A stretch of 64,000 bases of DNA. It comes from Amycolatopsis sp. GM8 (GTDB lineage Bacteria > Actinomycetota > Actinomycetes > Mycobacteriales > Pseudonocardiaceae). Below are positions 32,881 to 43,485 of the stretch, in pieces. The stretch spans positions 122,936-186,935 of the forward strand of contig NZ_JAJKFK010000004.1 in NCBI RefSeq assembly GCF_021653975.1, given 5' to 3'. Under the pieces are notes generated by a model. That model was not told the DNA's origin, made no database searches, and saw only the letters and a list, made by a program, of their open reading frames with translations. The position numbers were made by a program, and so were the translations under genes. How positions within the stretch are numbered: the stretch's first letter is position 1; each line of letters starts with the position of its first letter.

Positions 32881-33762
32881 GTGACCGACAACGTCGTGGT
32901 GCGGGCGAACGGTATCGACATCTGCTACGAGTCGCTGGGCGACCCGGGCGATCCGGCCCTGCTGCTGATCATGGGCATGGGTACGCAGCTCAACGGGTGG
33001 GAGATGGAGTTCGTCTCCCTGTTCGTCGACCGCGGCTTCCGTGTGGTGCGGTTCGACAACCGGGACACCGGCCGTTCGACCTGGTTCGGCGACGCCGTGC
33101 CCGACCTGCCCGCCGCGCGCGCCGGCGACGTGAACGCGGCGGTGTATTCGCTGGCGGACATGGCCGATGACGCCGCCGGACTGCTCGACGCGCTGGGCAT
33201 CGAGCGGGCGCATGTCGCGGGCGCGTCGATGGGCGGGCAGATCGCCCAGACACTGGCCATCCGGCATCCCGGACGCGTGCTGTCGCTCGCGTCGATCATG
33301 TCCACCACCGGCGATCGCACCGTGGGGCGTGCGCTGCCGGAGGCACTCGCCGCCATCGTCGCGCGGGCTCCCGACACCCGCGAAGAGACGATCGCCGCGG
33401 CGCTCGAGCGGGGCCGGGTCCTTGCCGGCGGCGGATTCCCGTTCGACGCCGAGCTCGCCCGCGTGCGCGCGGAACGTGCCTACGACCGCGCGAACAATCC
33501 GCTCGGGAAGGTACGCCAGCAGGCCGCGCTGCTCACCGGTGGGGACCGGACCGCCGCGCTGCGCGAGCTTCGCGTGCCTGCCGTCGTCATCCACGGCACC
33601 GCCGACCCGCTCGTCACGGTCAGCGGCGGCGAAGCCACCGCGGCCGCGATTCCGGGTGCCGAGCTGGTGCTCATCGAGGGCATGGGGCACGAGTTCCCGG
33701 CCGGCGCGCGGGCCCGGATCGTCGACGCGATCGCCGTGAACGCGGCTCGCGTGCACGCCTGA
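32881..33762 (+). CDS. Alpha/beta hydrolase (RdmC/aclacinomycin-esterase-like)
   Basis: A 293-residue alpha/beta hydrolase. The strand-turn LLLIMGMGTQLNGW, the motif RFDNRDTGRST and the nucleophile elbow GASMGGQIAQ are typical; a late GMGHEFPA provides His. The GTG at 32881 fits homologous starts but lacks a clear ribosome site; a start at 32845 is open. The AT-rich sequence ATTTTCAAAC at 32814-32823 ahead of it matches the left part of the repeat at 59768. It may hydrolyse lactones made by the BVMOs downstream. Confidence 0.87.
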   Translation: MTDNVVVRANGIDICYESLGDPGDPALLLIMGMGTQLNGWEMEFVSLFVDRGFRVVRFDNRDTGRSTWFGDAVPDLPAARAGDVNAAVYSLADMADDAAGLLDALGIERAHVAGASMGGQIAQTLAIRHPGRVLSLASIMSTTGDRTVGRALPEALAAIVARAPDTREETIAAALERGRVLAGGGFPFDAELARVRAERAYDRANNPLGKVRQQAALLTGGDRTAALRELRVPAVVIHGTADPLVTVSGGEATAAAIPGAELVLIEGMGHEFPAGARARIVDAIAVNAARVHA

Positions 33763-33777
33763 AAAACAAAGGGAGCA

Positions 33778-34578
33778 ATGGTGCGATCCCCAGCAACTGA
33801 AGAGGTGCGGCGCGTCGCCGTCGTCACGGGCGGCAGCCGGGGCCTCGGCCTGGCCGGCGTGCGCGCCTTGGCCGCGGAGGGTTTCGATGTCGCGGTCTGC
33901 GATCTGGACGAGCCGGAAGAGGGTTCCCGCGGTCTGGCGAAGGAACTGTCCGAGTTCGGGGTGCGATCGCTGTACCGCACGATGGACATCTCCGATCTCG
34001 GTGCGCATGCCGCCTTTCTCGACGACGTCGAGCGTGAGCTCGGCCCGGTCGACTGCCTGCTCGACAACGCGGGTATTCCGGATCGCCCGCTCACCGACAT
34101 CCTCGACGTGCAACCGTCCACATTCGACAGATCCGTCGAGGTGAACCTCCGCGGCACGTTCTTCCTCACCCAGGCCGTCGCACGGCGCATGCTCGCGCGG
34201 GCCGACGCGCCCTGCCGCCGGTCGATCATCGTGATCAGCTCGGTCGCGGCCGAGATCCCGTCGCTCAGCCGGTCGCAGTACTGCCTGACGAAGGCGTCGT
34301 TGTCGATGCTCGTCAAGCTGTTCGCGCTGCGGCTCGGGCAGCACGGGATCGACGTGCACGAGATCCGGCCCGGTTTCATGCGCACCTCGATGACCGCGTC
34401 CGCCGGTGGTGACCGGATGGCGGCCGCCATCGAGGCCGGCCGGGTGGCGATTCCCCGGTGGGGCGAGCCGGAGGACGTCGGCGCGGCGGTGGCCACGCTG
34501 GCGAGCGGCCGGCTGCCCTATCTCACCGGCCAGCCCCTGTGGATCGCCGGTGGCCTCAACATCCAGCGCGCGCTCTGA
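33778..34578 (+). CDS. SDR-family oxidoreductase
   Basis: A 266-residue short-chain dehydrogenase/reductase. TGGSRGLG (residues 17-24), DNAG instead of NNAG, and catalytic YCLTK are present. It starts with ATG at 33778 close to GGGAG (a GTG at 33781 has better spacing). It lies between two hydrolases and ahead of a monooxygenase, and could oxidise a cyclic alcohol to the ketone the BVMO uses. Confidence 0.9.
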   Translation: MVRSPATEEVRRVAVVTGGSRGLGLAGVRALAAEGFDVAVCDLDEPEEGSRGLAKELSEFGVRSLYRTMDISDLGAHAAFLDDVERELGPVDCLLDNAGIPDRPLTDILDVQPSTFDRSVEVNLRGTFFLTQAVARRMLARADAPCRRSIIVISSVAAEIPSLSRSQYCLTKASLSMLVKLFALRLGQHGIDVHEIRPGFMRTSMTASAGGDRMAAAIEAGRVAIPRWGEPEDVGAAVATLASGRLPYLTGQPLWIAGGLNIQRAL

Positions 34579-34607
34579 CGCGCACCACTTTTCGAGGAGT
34601 GCCAACG

Positions 34608-35459
34608 ATGAACTCCAGCGACGACCGGCGCACCGGATCGGTGGCCGCGGGGGCGGTCGACGTCGGTTTCGTCGACGCCGGTACGGACGAACCGGGCCGG
34701 TGCCCGATCGTCCTGCTGCCCGGGACCGGCGGCCGGCCCGCCACGCACTACGCGTTCCTGCTGCCGATGCTCGCCGCGCGGCATCGCGTGGTCGGCGTCG
34801 ACTTCGCCCCGATTCCCGAAGACGCCGGTGAACTCGGCGTCGACGATCTCGTCGAGCAGGTGGTGGCCGTGCTCGAACACGTCCTGCCCGGCCGCCGCGT
34901 GCTGCTCGTCGGGTACTCCCTCGGCGCGGTCGTCGCCACGGCGCTGGCCGCGCGACGGCCCGATCTGGTGGACAGCCTGGCCCTGGTGGCCGGGTGGCTG
35001 ACCACCGACGTGCACCAGCAGTTGCGCAGCTCGGTCTGGCACGCCCTGCGGGCCGAGGACTCGAAGGCGTTGCGCGACTACATGACCTACTGCGCGTTCA
35101 GCCAGCCCTACCTGCTGGCCCGCACCGCGCTCGAACTGGAGCTGCTGCCGACCCGGTTCGAGCTGGACGAGCGGCTCGACCAGCACATGGACCTCAACCG
35201 GCGGGTGGATATCGCCGGTCTCGCCCAGCACGTGGCGGCCCCGACGCTCGTCGTCGGGTGCACCCACGACCAGATGGTCCCGGTACGGCACAGCAAGCTG
35301 CTGTTCGGCGCGATCACCGGCGCGCGCTACACCGAAATCGCCTCCGGTCACGGCGTGCTGCTGGAACGCCCCGCCGAGGTGTACCGGCTCATCGAGTCGT
35401 TCGCCGCCGACCCCCACCATCATCCGGCGGGCAGCATCCTGCCCGCCCCGGCGCCCTGA
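34608..35459 (+). CDS. Alpha/beta hydrolase
   Basis: A 283-residue alpha/beta hydrolase with nucleophile elbow GYSLGAVVAT, early loop LLPGTGGRPATHY and a late Asp/His pair (CTHDQMV, SGHGVLLE). The ATG at 34608 has GAGGAG 8 bases ahead. It is 9 bases before a BVMO-type monooxygenase gene, and a BVMO paired with a hydrolase usually means lactone or ester opening. Confidence 0.88.
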   Translation: MNSSDDRRTGSVAAGAVDVGFVDAGTDEPGRCPIVLLPGTGGRPATHYAFLLPMLAARHRVVGVDFAPIPEDAGELGVDDLVEQVVAVLEHVLPGRRVLLVGYSLGAVVATALAARRPDLVDSLALVAGWLTTDVHQQLRSSVWHALRAEDSKALRDYMTYCAFSQPYLLARTALELELLPTRFELDERLDQHMDLNRRVDIAGLAQHVAAPTLVVGCTHDQMVPVRHSKLLFGAITGARYTEIASGHGVLLERPAEVYRLIESFAADPHHHPAGSILPAPAP

Positions 35460-35468
35460 GGAGCAGCC

Positions 35469-36959
35469 ATGTCCACACCAGAGCACGACGACCCGCTGAC
35501 CGACGTCGAGACGATCGTCGTCGGCGCCGGCTTCGCGGGCGTGGGGCTGGGTATCCAGCTGGTCCGGGCCGGCCGTACGTCGTTCGTCATCCTGGAACGC
35601 GCCGATGACGTCGGCGGTACCTGGCGCGACAACACCTACCCGGGCGTCGCCTGTGACGTGCCGTCGCACCTGTACTCGTTTTCCTTTCACCCCAAGGCGG
35701 ACTGGTCGCGCGTCTTTTCGCCCGGCGCCGAGATCTGGCAGTACCTGCGCGACGCCGCGCGGGACGAAGGCGTCCTGCCGCACGTCCGGCTCGGCGCCGA
35801 CATGCGGACGTGCCGGTGGGATCCGCAGGCGCGGCGCTGGATCGTGCACACGTCGTCCGGGACGTACACCGGCCGGTTCCTCGTGCTCGCGGCCGGGCAC
35901 CTCGCCGACGAGAAACTGCCTGACATCCCCGGGGTCGAGTCCTTCCCCGGCGACCTGTTCCACTCCGCGCGATGGCGGCACGACCGCCCGCTCGCGGGGA
36001 AACGGGTGGGCGTAGTGGGTTCCGGGGCATCGGCGATCCAGATCGTGCCGTCCATTGTGGACGACGTCAGCGAGCTGGTGATCTTCCAGCGGTCGGCCCC
36101 GTGGCTCATGCCGCGCCGCGACCGCGCGTATTCCGACGCCGAGAAGCGCATGTTCCAGCGCGATCCCGCGAGCCGGGTTTCGGTGCGCACGGAGTGGTTC
36201 TGGAACCTGGAGTTCAACTACGCGGCCCGGCGCCGGCTCGAGCCGTTCTTTTCCGGCGCGAAGGCTGTCGCGAGGGCGCATCTCGCGAGCCAGGTGCCCG
36301 ATCCGGATCTGCGGCACAAGCTCACGCCGGACTACGAGCTGGGCTGCAAGCGAGTCCTCATCTCGAGTGATTTCTATCCGGCGGTGGCCAAGGACAACGT
36401 CACCCTGGAGCCGTCCGCACTGTCCCGAGTGGACGGAAGCAGCGCGATCAGCGCCGCCGGCAACTCCTACGAACTCGACACGCTGGTGTTCGCGACCGGC
36501 TTCGAGGCGGCCGACCCGCCGTTCGCGGCGAACGTGTACGGCAAGGACGGCCGCTCGCTCGCCGAGCACTGGGCGGGTGGCATGCACGCCCTGCAGTCCG
36601 CCGGCGTTCCCGGTTTTCCCAACATGTTCATCATCAACGGGCCGAACACGGGCCTCGGGCACAACTCGGTCGTGTACATGATCGAGTCGCAGCTGCGGTA
36701 CGTGCTCGGCGCGATGGACTACGCCGATCAGCACGCGCTGGCGACGCTCGAACCCGATGCCGGGGCGGAACGGACCTACCTGGCCGAGGTGCGTCAGCGC
36801 AGCGAGGGGACGGTGTGGCTCGAGGGCGGTTGCCGGAGCTGGTACGTGGACCCGGGATCGGGCGAGCTGACCATCATCTGGCCCGACTTCGCACACGTCT
36901 TCCGTGACCGGAACTCGGTGTTCGAACCGTCCGGTTACGCCGTCACCGGCGCGTACTGA
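35469..36959 (+). CDS. Flavin monooxygenase, Baeyer-Villiger type (first)
   Basis: A 496-residue FAD/NADPH monooxygenase. It has two Rossmann motifs, VVGAGFAGVGLG (about residues 17-28) and VVGSGASAIQ. Between them lies the BVMO fingerprint FxGxxxHxxxW as FPGDLFHSARW. The usual following P/D is replaced by R, so its type within the flavin monooxygenases is somewhat uncertain. Expected reaction: ketone to ester or lactone. It sits tightly between a hydrolase and a zinc alcohol dehydrogenase. Confidence 0.88.
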   Translation: MSTPEHDDPLTDVETIVVGAGFAGVGLGIQLVRAGRTSFVILERADDVGGTWRDNTYPGVACDVPSHLYSFSFHPKADWSRVFSPGAEIWQYLRDAARDEGVLPHVRLGADMRTCRWDPQARRWIVHTSSGTYTGRFLVLAAGHLADEKLPDIPGVESFPGDLFHSARWRHDRPLAGKRVGVVGSGASAIQIVPSIVDDVSELVIFQRSAPWLMPRRDRAYSDAEKRMFQRDPASRVSVRTEWFWNLEFNYAARRRLEPFFSGAKAVARAHLASQVPDPDLRHKLTPDYELGCKRVLISSDFYPAVAKDNVTLEPSALSRVDGSSAISAAGNSYELDTLVFATGFEAADPPFAANVYGKDGRSLAEHWAGGMHALQSAGVPGFPNMFIINGPNTGLGHNSVVYMIESQLRYVLGAMDYADQHALATLEPDAGAERTYLAEVRQRSEGTVWLEGGCRSWYVDPGSGELTIIWPDFAHVFRDRNSVFEPSGYAVTGAY

Positions 36960-36969
36960 GGAGCTTCCG

Positions 36970-38049
36970 ATGAAAGCGTTCGCCGTCGTCACCGCCGACG
37001 ACCCCACGATCACGGAGATCGAACTGCCCGACGTGGCACCCGAGGCCGGCGAGGTGGTGCTGCGGGTGCTGCACTCCGGCGTGTGCCACACCGATGTCCA
37101 CTTGCGACTCGGCTACTACGACCTCGGCAGCGCGGGCCGGATGCGCCTCGTGGAACGGGGTTTCAGCTACCCGCTCGTACCCGGGCACGAGATCGTCGGC
37201 GAGGTCGTCGCCGCCGGGCCGGATGCCCGCGGTGTCGCGATCGGGGACGTGCGGCTGGTCTATCCGTGGATCGGTTGCGGTGCCTGTCATCGCTGCGCCG
37301 CCGGGGACGACAACCTGTGCCTGCGCGGCCGGGTGCTGGGCGTGAACAAGCACGGTGGTTACGCCGAAACGGTCCGCGTGCCGGACGCGAAGTACCTCGT
37401 GGAGCTCGGGGGACTGGACCCGGCGTCCGCGGCGCCGCTCGCCTGCTCCGGGCTGACCGCGATGGCCGCCGCGAACAAGGTTCTGCCGTTGCCGCCGGAC
37501 ACCCCGGTCGTGGTGATCGGCGCCGGCGGGGTGGGGCTGAACGTGGTGGCCGTGCTCGCCGCACGAGGGCACGCGGCGATCTGTGCCGCCGACGTGAACC
37601 CGGACAATCTGGCGCTCGCCAAGGAACTCGGTGCGACGTCGACGGTGCTGCTCGGCGGGGACGATGACATCGCCGCCGTAACGGGTGCCACGGGCGGCCC
37701 GGTCGAAGCGGTGATCGACCTCGTGAACAGTTCGTCGACCGCGCAACTGGGGATCGGCCTGCTGACCAAGGCGGGCCTGCTCGTGCAAGTGGGGCTCTTC
37801 GGCGGTGAATTCACCGTTCCGACCCCGCTGATGCCCCTGCGCGCGCTGCGGCTCGAAGGTGCCTTCACGGGAACACTGGCCGAACTGCGAGATGTCGTCG
37901 AGCTGGCCGCGGACGGCCGCCTTCGCGCGGCGCCGGTTCTGCCGGGCGTACTCGATCGCGACGGCGTCAGCGACTCATTGGACCGCCTGGCGAATGGCGG
38001 CGTTCCGGGCCGCATTGTGCTGTCCGCGTCACAGCCGGAATCCTTGTGA
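36970..38049 (+). CDS. Zinc-dependent alcohol dehydrogenase (MDR)
   Basis: A 359-residue medium-chain dehydrogenase. Catalytic zinc ligands appear in GVCHTDVH and GHEIVGEV, and structural-zinc cysteines in CGACHRCAAGDDNLC. The cofactor loop is GAGGVGLNVV. The ATG at 36970 begins the usual MKAFAVV N-terminus; it lies 10 bases after the BVMO stop. It would oxidise a secondary or cyclic alcohol to the ketone, or handle the omega-hydroxy acid released after lactone hydrolysis. Confidence 0.92.
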   Translation: MKAFAVVTADDPTITEIELPDVAPEAGEVVLRVLHSGVCHTDVHLRLGYYDLGSAGRMRLVERGFSYPLVPGHEIVGEVVAAGPDARGVAIGDVRLVYPWIGCGACHRCAAGDDNLCLRGRVLGVNKHGGYAETVRVPDAKYLVELGGLDPASAAPLACSGLTAMAAANKVLPLPPDTPVVVIGAGGVGLNVVAVLAARGHAAICAADVNPDNLALAKELGATSTVLLGGDDDIAAVTGATGGPVEAVIDLVNSSSTAQLGIGLLTKAGLLVQVGLFGGEFTVPTPLMPLRALRLEGAFTGTLAELRDVVELAADGRLRAAPVLPGVLDRDGVSDSLDRLANGGVPGRIVLSASQPESL

Positions 38050-38070
38050 GCTGCGGGAGCGCCGTGCTAA

Positions 38071-38089
38071 TTTCAAATCTCTATTGAAA
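38071..38089. promoter_or_regulatory. TTTCAA-N7-TTGAAA inverted repeat, copy 1
   Basis: TTTCAA-ATCTCTA-TTGAAA lies in the 104-base gap before the second BVMO gene. The same 6-bp arms and 7-base spacing recur at 59768-59790, and a shortened form occurs at 47408-47424. It marks an internal promoter and likely operator within the otherwise tightly packed run. Confidence 0.6.
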
Positions 38090-38153
38090 CTGTTCGAGCT
38101 TGAAAACTGACCGGACGGCCCCGAGCTGTGCGGGACCGGCGAAAGGATCTCTG

Positions 38154-39946
<1,793 letters not shown>

Positions 39947-39950
<4 letters not shown>

Positions 39951-41095
39951 GCGGGCCGCTCGACGGGATCGTCGTCGCCGACTTCTCGCGTATCGTCGCC
40001 GGACCCTATTGCACGATGCTGCTCGGCGACCTGGGCGCCGATGTGATCAAAGTGGAGGGTCCGCACGGCGAGGACACCCGGGCGTTCATGCCGCCGGCGC
40101 GGGACGGGGTCAGCACGTACTACCTGTCGATCAACCGCAACAAGCGGTCCATCGCGCTCGACCTCGCCGACCCGGCGGATCTCGCTGTGGCACACGAACT
40201 GTCGGCCAGGGCCGACGTCTTCGTGCACAACTTCAAGCCGGGCGGGATCGAGCGGTTCGCCCTCGGCTACTCCGACGTCGCCGCGCGCAATCCCGGCTCG
40301 ATCTATTGCGCCATCAGCGGTTTCGGCACCCGCGCGGGTGCCGCCCTGCCCGGCTACGACCTGGTCGTGCAGGCGGCGTCCGGGCTCATGCACCTCACCG
40401 GCGACCCGGCCGGGCCACCGCAGCGCGCCGGGATAGCGGCGTTCGACGTGATGACCGGACTGCACGCCGCCATCGGCATCCTGGCCGCGCTGAACGAACG
40501 CGAACGCAGCGGCCGCGGGCAGCTGGTCGAGACCAATCTGCTGTCCGCCGCGCTGAGCTCGATGATCAACCAGACCTCGGCGTACGTGGCCGGGGGAGTG
40601 GTGCCGCAGCCGATGGGCAACGGGCATCTGAGCCTGTTTCCGTACGACCCGATGGCCACCGGCGACGGCGATCTCGTCGTGATCGCCGGGAACAACGCCC
40701 AGTTCCGGGTGCTGTGCGCGGAACTGGGCGTGCCCGGACTCGCCGACGATCCGCGCTTCGCCACCGTGTCCGCGCGCAACGCTCATCGCGAGGAGTTGCG
40801 GCCACTGCTGCTGGCCGAGCTGAAGCGCAAGTCCGCGGCCGAGTGGTTCGCCCAGTTGACCAAGGCCGGCCTGCCGTGCGGGCCGATCAACGACGTCCGC
40901 GGCGGGGTCGAATTCGCCGAGGAGCTCGGCCTGGAGCCGGTCGCGATGGCCGGTGGGGTACCGACCGTCCGCAATCCGCTGGCGTTTTCCCGGACCCCGG
41001 TTCGCTACGACTACGCGCCGCCTCCGGTCGACGGGTCCGGCGCGGAGATCCGCGAGTGGCTCCGCGCGCGTGCCGGGGAGGCGGACCATGCGTGA
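39947..41095 (+). CDS. CaiB/BaiF-type (class III) CoA transferase
   Basis: A 382-residue class III CoA transferase. N-terminal LDGIVVADFSRIVAGPYC is typical, and the likely catalytic Asp is in AAFDVMTGLHAA (about residues 162-173). The ATG overlaps the BVMO stop (ATGA), showing tight coupling. It should activate the acid from lactone opening and oxidation to a CoA ester for the thiolase and acyl-CoA dehydrogenase that follow. Confidence 0.92.
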
Positions 41096-42308
41096 CGCCG
41101 TCATCTGCGAACCGCTGCGGACGCCGATCGGCCGGTTCGGCGGGGTGCTCGCCGGGGTCGGCGCGGAGCGGCTGGCGTCGGTCGTCATCGCGGGCCTGCT
41201 CGAGCGGACCGGGCTGCCCGCCGACGCGATCGACGATGTCGTGTTCGGACAGTGCTATCCCAGTGGTGAGGCGCCGGCGATCGGCCGGGTCGCCGCGCTG
41301 GACGCCGGATTGCCGGTCACCGTCGGCGGGATGCAGATGGACCGGCGGTGTGGTTCCGGGCTGCAGGCCGTGTGTCACGCCGCCATGCAGGTGCAGACCG
41401 GGGTGTCCGGCCTGGTGCTCGCCGGCGGTGCGGAAAGCATGAGCCGGGCCGAGTTCTACACCGACGCGATCCGCTTCGGCCCGCGAGGCGACGGGGTCAC
41501 CTTGCACGACCGGCTCGCCCGGGCGCGGCTGACCGCGGGCGGCGAGCATCACCCGGTGCCCGGCGGCATGCTGGAGACCGCAGAGAACCTCCGCCGCGAG
41601 TACGGCATCGGCCGCGTGGAGCAGGACGAATTGGCGCTGCGATCCCATCAGCGCGCGGTGGCCGCGCAGCGGTCCGGCGTGTTCGCCGAGGAGATCGTGC
41701 CGGTGCCGGTGCCGGTGACCGACCGGCGCGGCAGCACCACGATGGTCGACACCGACGAACATCCGCGCCCGGACTCGTCGCTGGAATCACTGGCCCGCCT
41801 GCGCCCGGTCCGGTCCGCGGTCGACCCGGAGGCCACCGTGACCGCGGGCAATGCCAGCGGCCAGAACGACGCGGCGGCCGTCTGCGTGGTGACCACGCCG
41901 GAACGCGCGGCGGAGCTGGGGCTGCGGCCGCTCGCCCGGCTCGTGTCGTGGGCGAGCGCCGGTGTCGAGCCGGCGCGGATGGGGATCGGGCCGGTGCCCG
42001 CGACCGAGAAAGCGCTTTCCCGCGCCGGGGTCACGCTGGCCGACGTCGATCTCATCGAGCTCAACGAGGCCTTCGCCGCGCAGGTACTGGCCGTGACGCG
42101 CGAGTGGAAGCTGACCTGCGACGACTGGGAGCGGGTGAACGTGCACGGTTCGGGGATCTCGCTCGGCCATCCGGTCGGCGCGACCGGCGTTCGCATGCTC
42201 GCCACGATGCTGCGCGAACTGGACCGCCGTGACGGCCGGTACGCACTGGAAACGATGTGCATCGGCGGCGGGCAGGGGCTCTCGGCGTTGTTCGAGCGGG
42301 TCGCGTGA
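41088..42308 (+). CDS. Thiolase (acetyl-CoA acyltransferase family)
   Basis: A 406-residue thiolase. The acyl-binding Cys is in DRRCGSGLQAV (about residue 88), the catalytic His in GHPVGATG and the second Cys in CIGGGQGLSA, so all active-site residues are present. It overlaps the CoA transferase gene by 8 bases, with GGGGAGG ahead of the ATG. It would release acetyl-CoA (or condense) in a beta-oxidation sequence of the ring-opened product. Confidence 0.93.
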   Translation: MRDAVICEPLRTPIGRFGGVLAGVGAERLASVVIAGLLERTGLPADAIDDVVFGQCYPSGEAPAIGRVAALDAGLPVTVGGMQMDRRCGSGLQAVCHAAMQVQTGVSGLVLAGGAESMSRAEFYTDAIRFGPRGDGVTLHDRLARARLTAGGEHHPVPGGMLETAENLRREYGIGRVEQDELALRSHQRAVAAQRSGVFAEEIVPVPVPVTDRRGSTTMVDTDEHPRPDSSLESLARLRPVRSAVDPEATVTAGNASGQNDAAAVCVVTTPERAAELGLRPLARLVSWASAGVEPARMGIGPVPATEKALSRAGVTLADVDLIELNEAFAAQVLAVTREWKLTCDDWERVNVHGSGISLGHPVGATGVRMLATMLRELDRRDGRYALETMCIGGGQGLSALFERVA

Positions 42309-42309
42309 C

Positions 42310-43461
42310 GTGGCCGAGGTACCCATCGACGACATCCTCGCCACCGTCCGGAGCCTGGTCCGCGACCGCGTCGTGCCGGCCGAGACGGAAATCGAAGAGA
42401 CCGACGCGATTCCCGGCGACCTGCGCCGGATGGCGAAGGAAATGGGGCTCTTCGGCTTCACGATCGACGAAAAGTACGGCGGTCTCGGGCTTTCCGTGGT
42501 CGACGAGGCGCGCCTGGTGATGGAACTGGGCTACACGTCGCCGGCCTTCCGCTCGATGTTCGGCACCAACAACGGCATCGCGGGACACGTGTTGCTCCTC
42601 GGCGCCACCGAAAAGCAGCGGGCCGAGTACCTGCCCAAACTCGCGTCGGGGGAGTGGACCGCGTCGTTCGCCCTGACCGAGCCCGAAGCCGGTTCGGACC
42701 CGAGTTCGATCCGCACCACCGCGCGCCGCACCGGCGACGGCTGGGTGATCGACGGCGGCAAGCGGTTCATCACGAACGCGCCGCTGGCCGACGTGTTCTT
42801 CGTGTTCGCCCGGACCGGGGACGATGCCGGCGGGATCTCGACGTTCCTGGTCGAACGCGACACGCCCGGGGTCACGGTCGGCCCGAAGGACCACAAGATG
42901 GGCCAGGCCGGGGCCTGGACGGCCGACGTCGGGTTCGACGGGGTGCGGGTCCGGCCGGACGCGCTGATCGGGGAGGAGCCGGGGCACGGCCTTTCCGTCG
43001 CGATGCGCTGCCTCGCGCACGGCCGGATCCACATCGGAGCCCTGTGCGTCGGGCTGGCCGAACGGCTGGTCGACGAGTCGGTCGCCTACGCGACGACGCG
43101 CACCCAGTCGGGCCGGCCGATCGCGGACTTCCAGCTCGTGCAAGGGCTCATCGCCGACTCCTACACCGACTATCTCGCCGCGCACGGAGTCGTGATGGAG
43201 GCGGCGCGCCGCTACGAGGCCGGGACGGACGTGCGGATCGCGCCGTCGGCGGCGAAGTACTTCGCCAGCGAAGCGGTCTTCCGCGTCGCGGACCGCGCGG
43301 TGCAGATCCACGGCGGTTCGGGCTACATGCGCGGCAACGCGGTGGAGCGGCTGTTCCGCGACGCGCGCCTGTTCCGGCTTTACGAAGGCACCAGCCAGAT
43401 CCAGCAAGTGATCATCGCGCGCGAACTCAGCCGCGCGGCACAGCGACGGCGGCACCCCTGA
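42310..43461 (+). CDS. Acyl-CoA dehydrogenase
   Basis: A 383-residue FAD acyl-CoA dehydrogenase. It has FALTEPEAGSDPSS and FITNAPLADVFFVFAR in the middle domain, and catalytic Glu in YEGTSQIQQVI near the C-terminus. It begins with GTG 1 base after the thiolase stop. With the CoA transferase and thiolase it provides the first step of beta-oxidation; no enoyl-CoA hydratase or hydroxyacyl-CoA dehydrogenase gene follows, so those must lie elsewhere. Confidence 0.93.
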   Translation: MAEVPIDDILATVRSLVRDRVVPAETEIEETDAIPGDLRRMAKEMGLFGFTIDEKYGGLGLSVVDEARLVMELGYTSPAFRSMFGTNNGIAGHVLLLGATEKQRAEYLPKLASGEWTASFALTEPEAGSDPSSIRTTARRTGDGWVIDGGKRFITNAPLADVFFVFARTGDDAGGISTFLVERDTPGVTVGPKDHKMGQAGAWTADVGFDGVRVRPDALIGEEPGHGLSVAMRCLAHGRIHIGALCVGLAERLVDESVAYATTRTQSGRPIADFQLVQGLIADSYTDYLAAHGVVMEAARRYEAGTDVRIAPSAAKYFASEAVFRVADRAVQIHGGSGYMRGNAVERLFRDARLFRLYEGTSQIQQVIIARELSRAAQRRRHP

Positions 43462-43474
43462 CGGCCGCCGTCGC
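43443..43474. terminator. Hairpin between convergent acyl-CoA dehydrogenase genes
   Basis: GCGACGGCGGC (43443-43453) pairs perfectly with 43464-43474: 11-bp arms and a 10-base loop that contains the stop codon of the forward gene. It sits in the 24-base gap between converging genes and probably terminates both. Confidence 0.6.
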
Positions 43475-43485
43475 CGAGTCGTGGC

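Noticed and set aside
34518-37091. An 857-codon open frame on the reverse strand, antisense to hydrolase and BVMO genes
   Set aside because: It is Arg/His/Gly-rich without any domain, and lies opposite three genes with clear motifs. High-GC DNA leaves such antisense frames open by chance.
38050-38153. KstR or KstR2 box (cholesterol regulon) before the second BVMO
   Set aside because: The repeat TTTCAA-N7-TTGAAA does not match the known KstR (AAC-N4-GTT core) or KstR2 palindromes, and no steroid-ring genes such as kshA or kstD are present.
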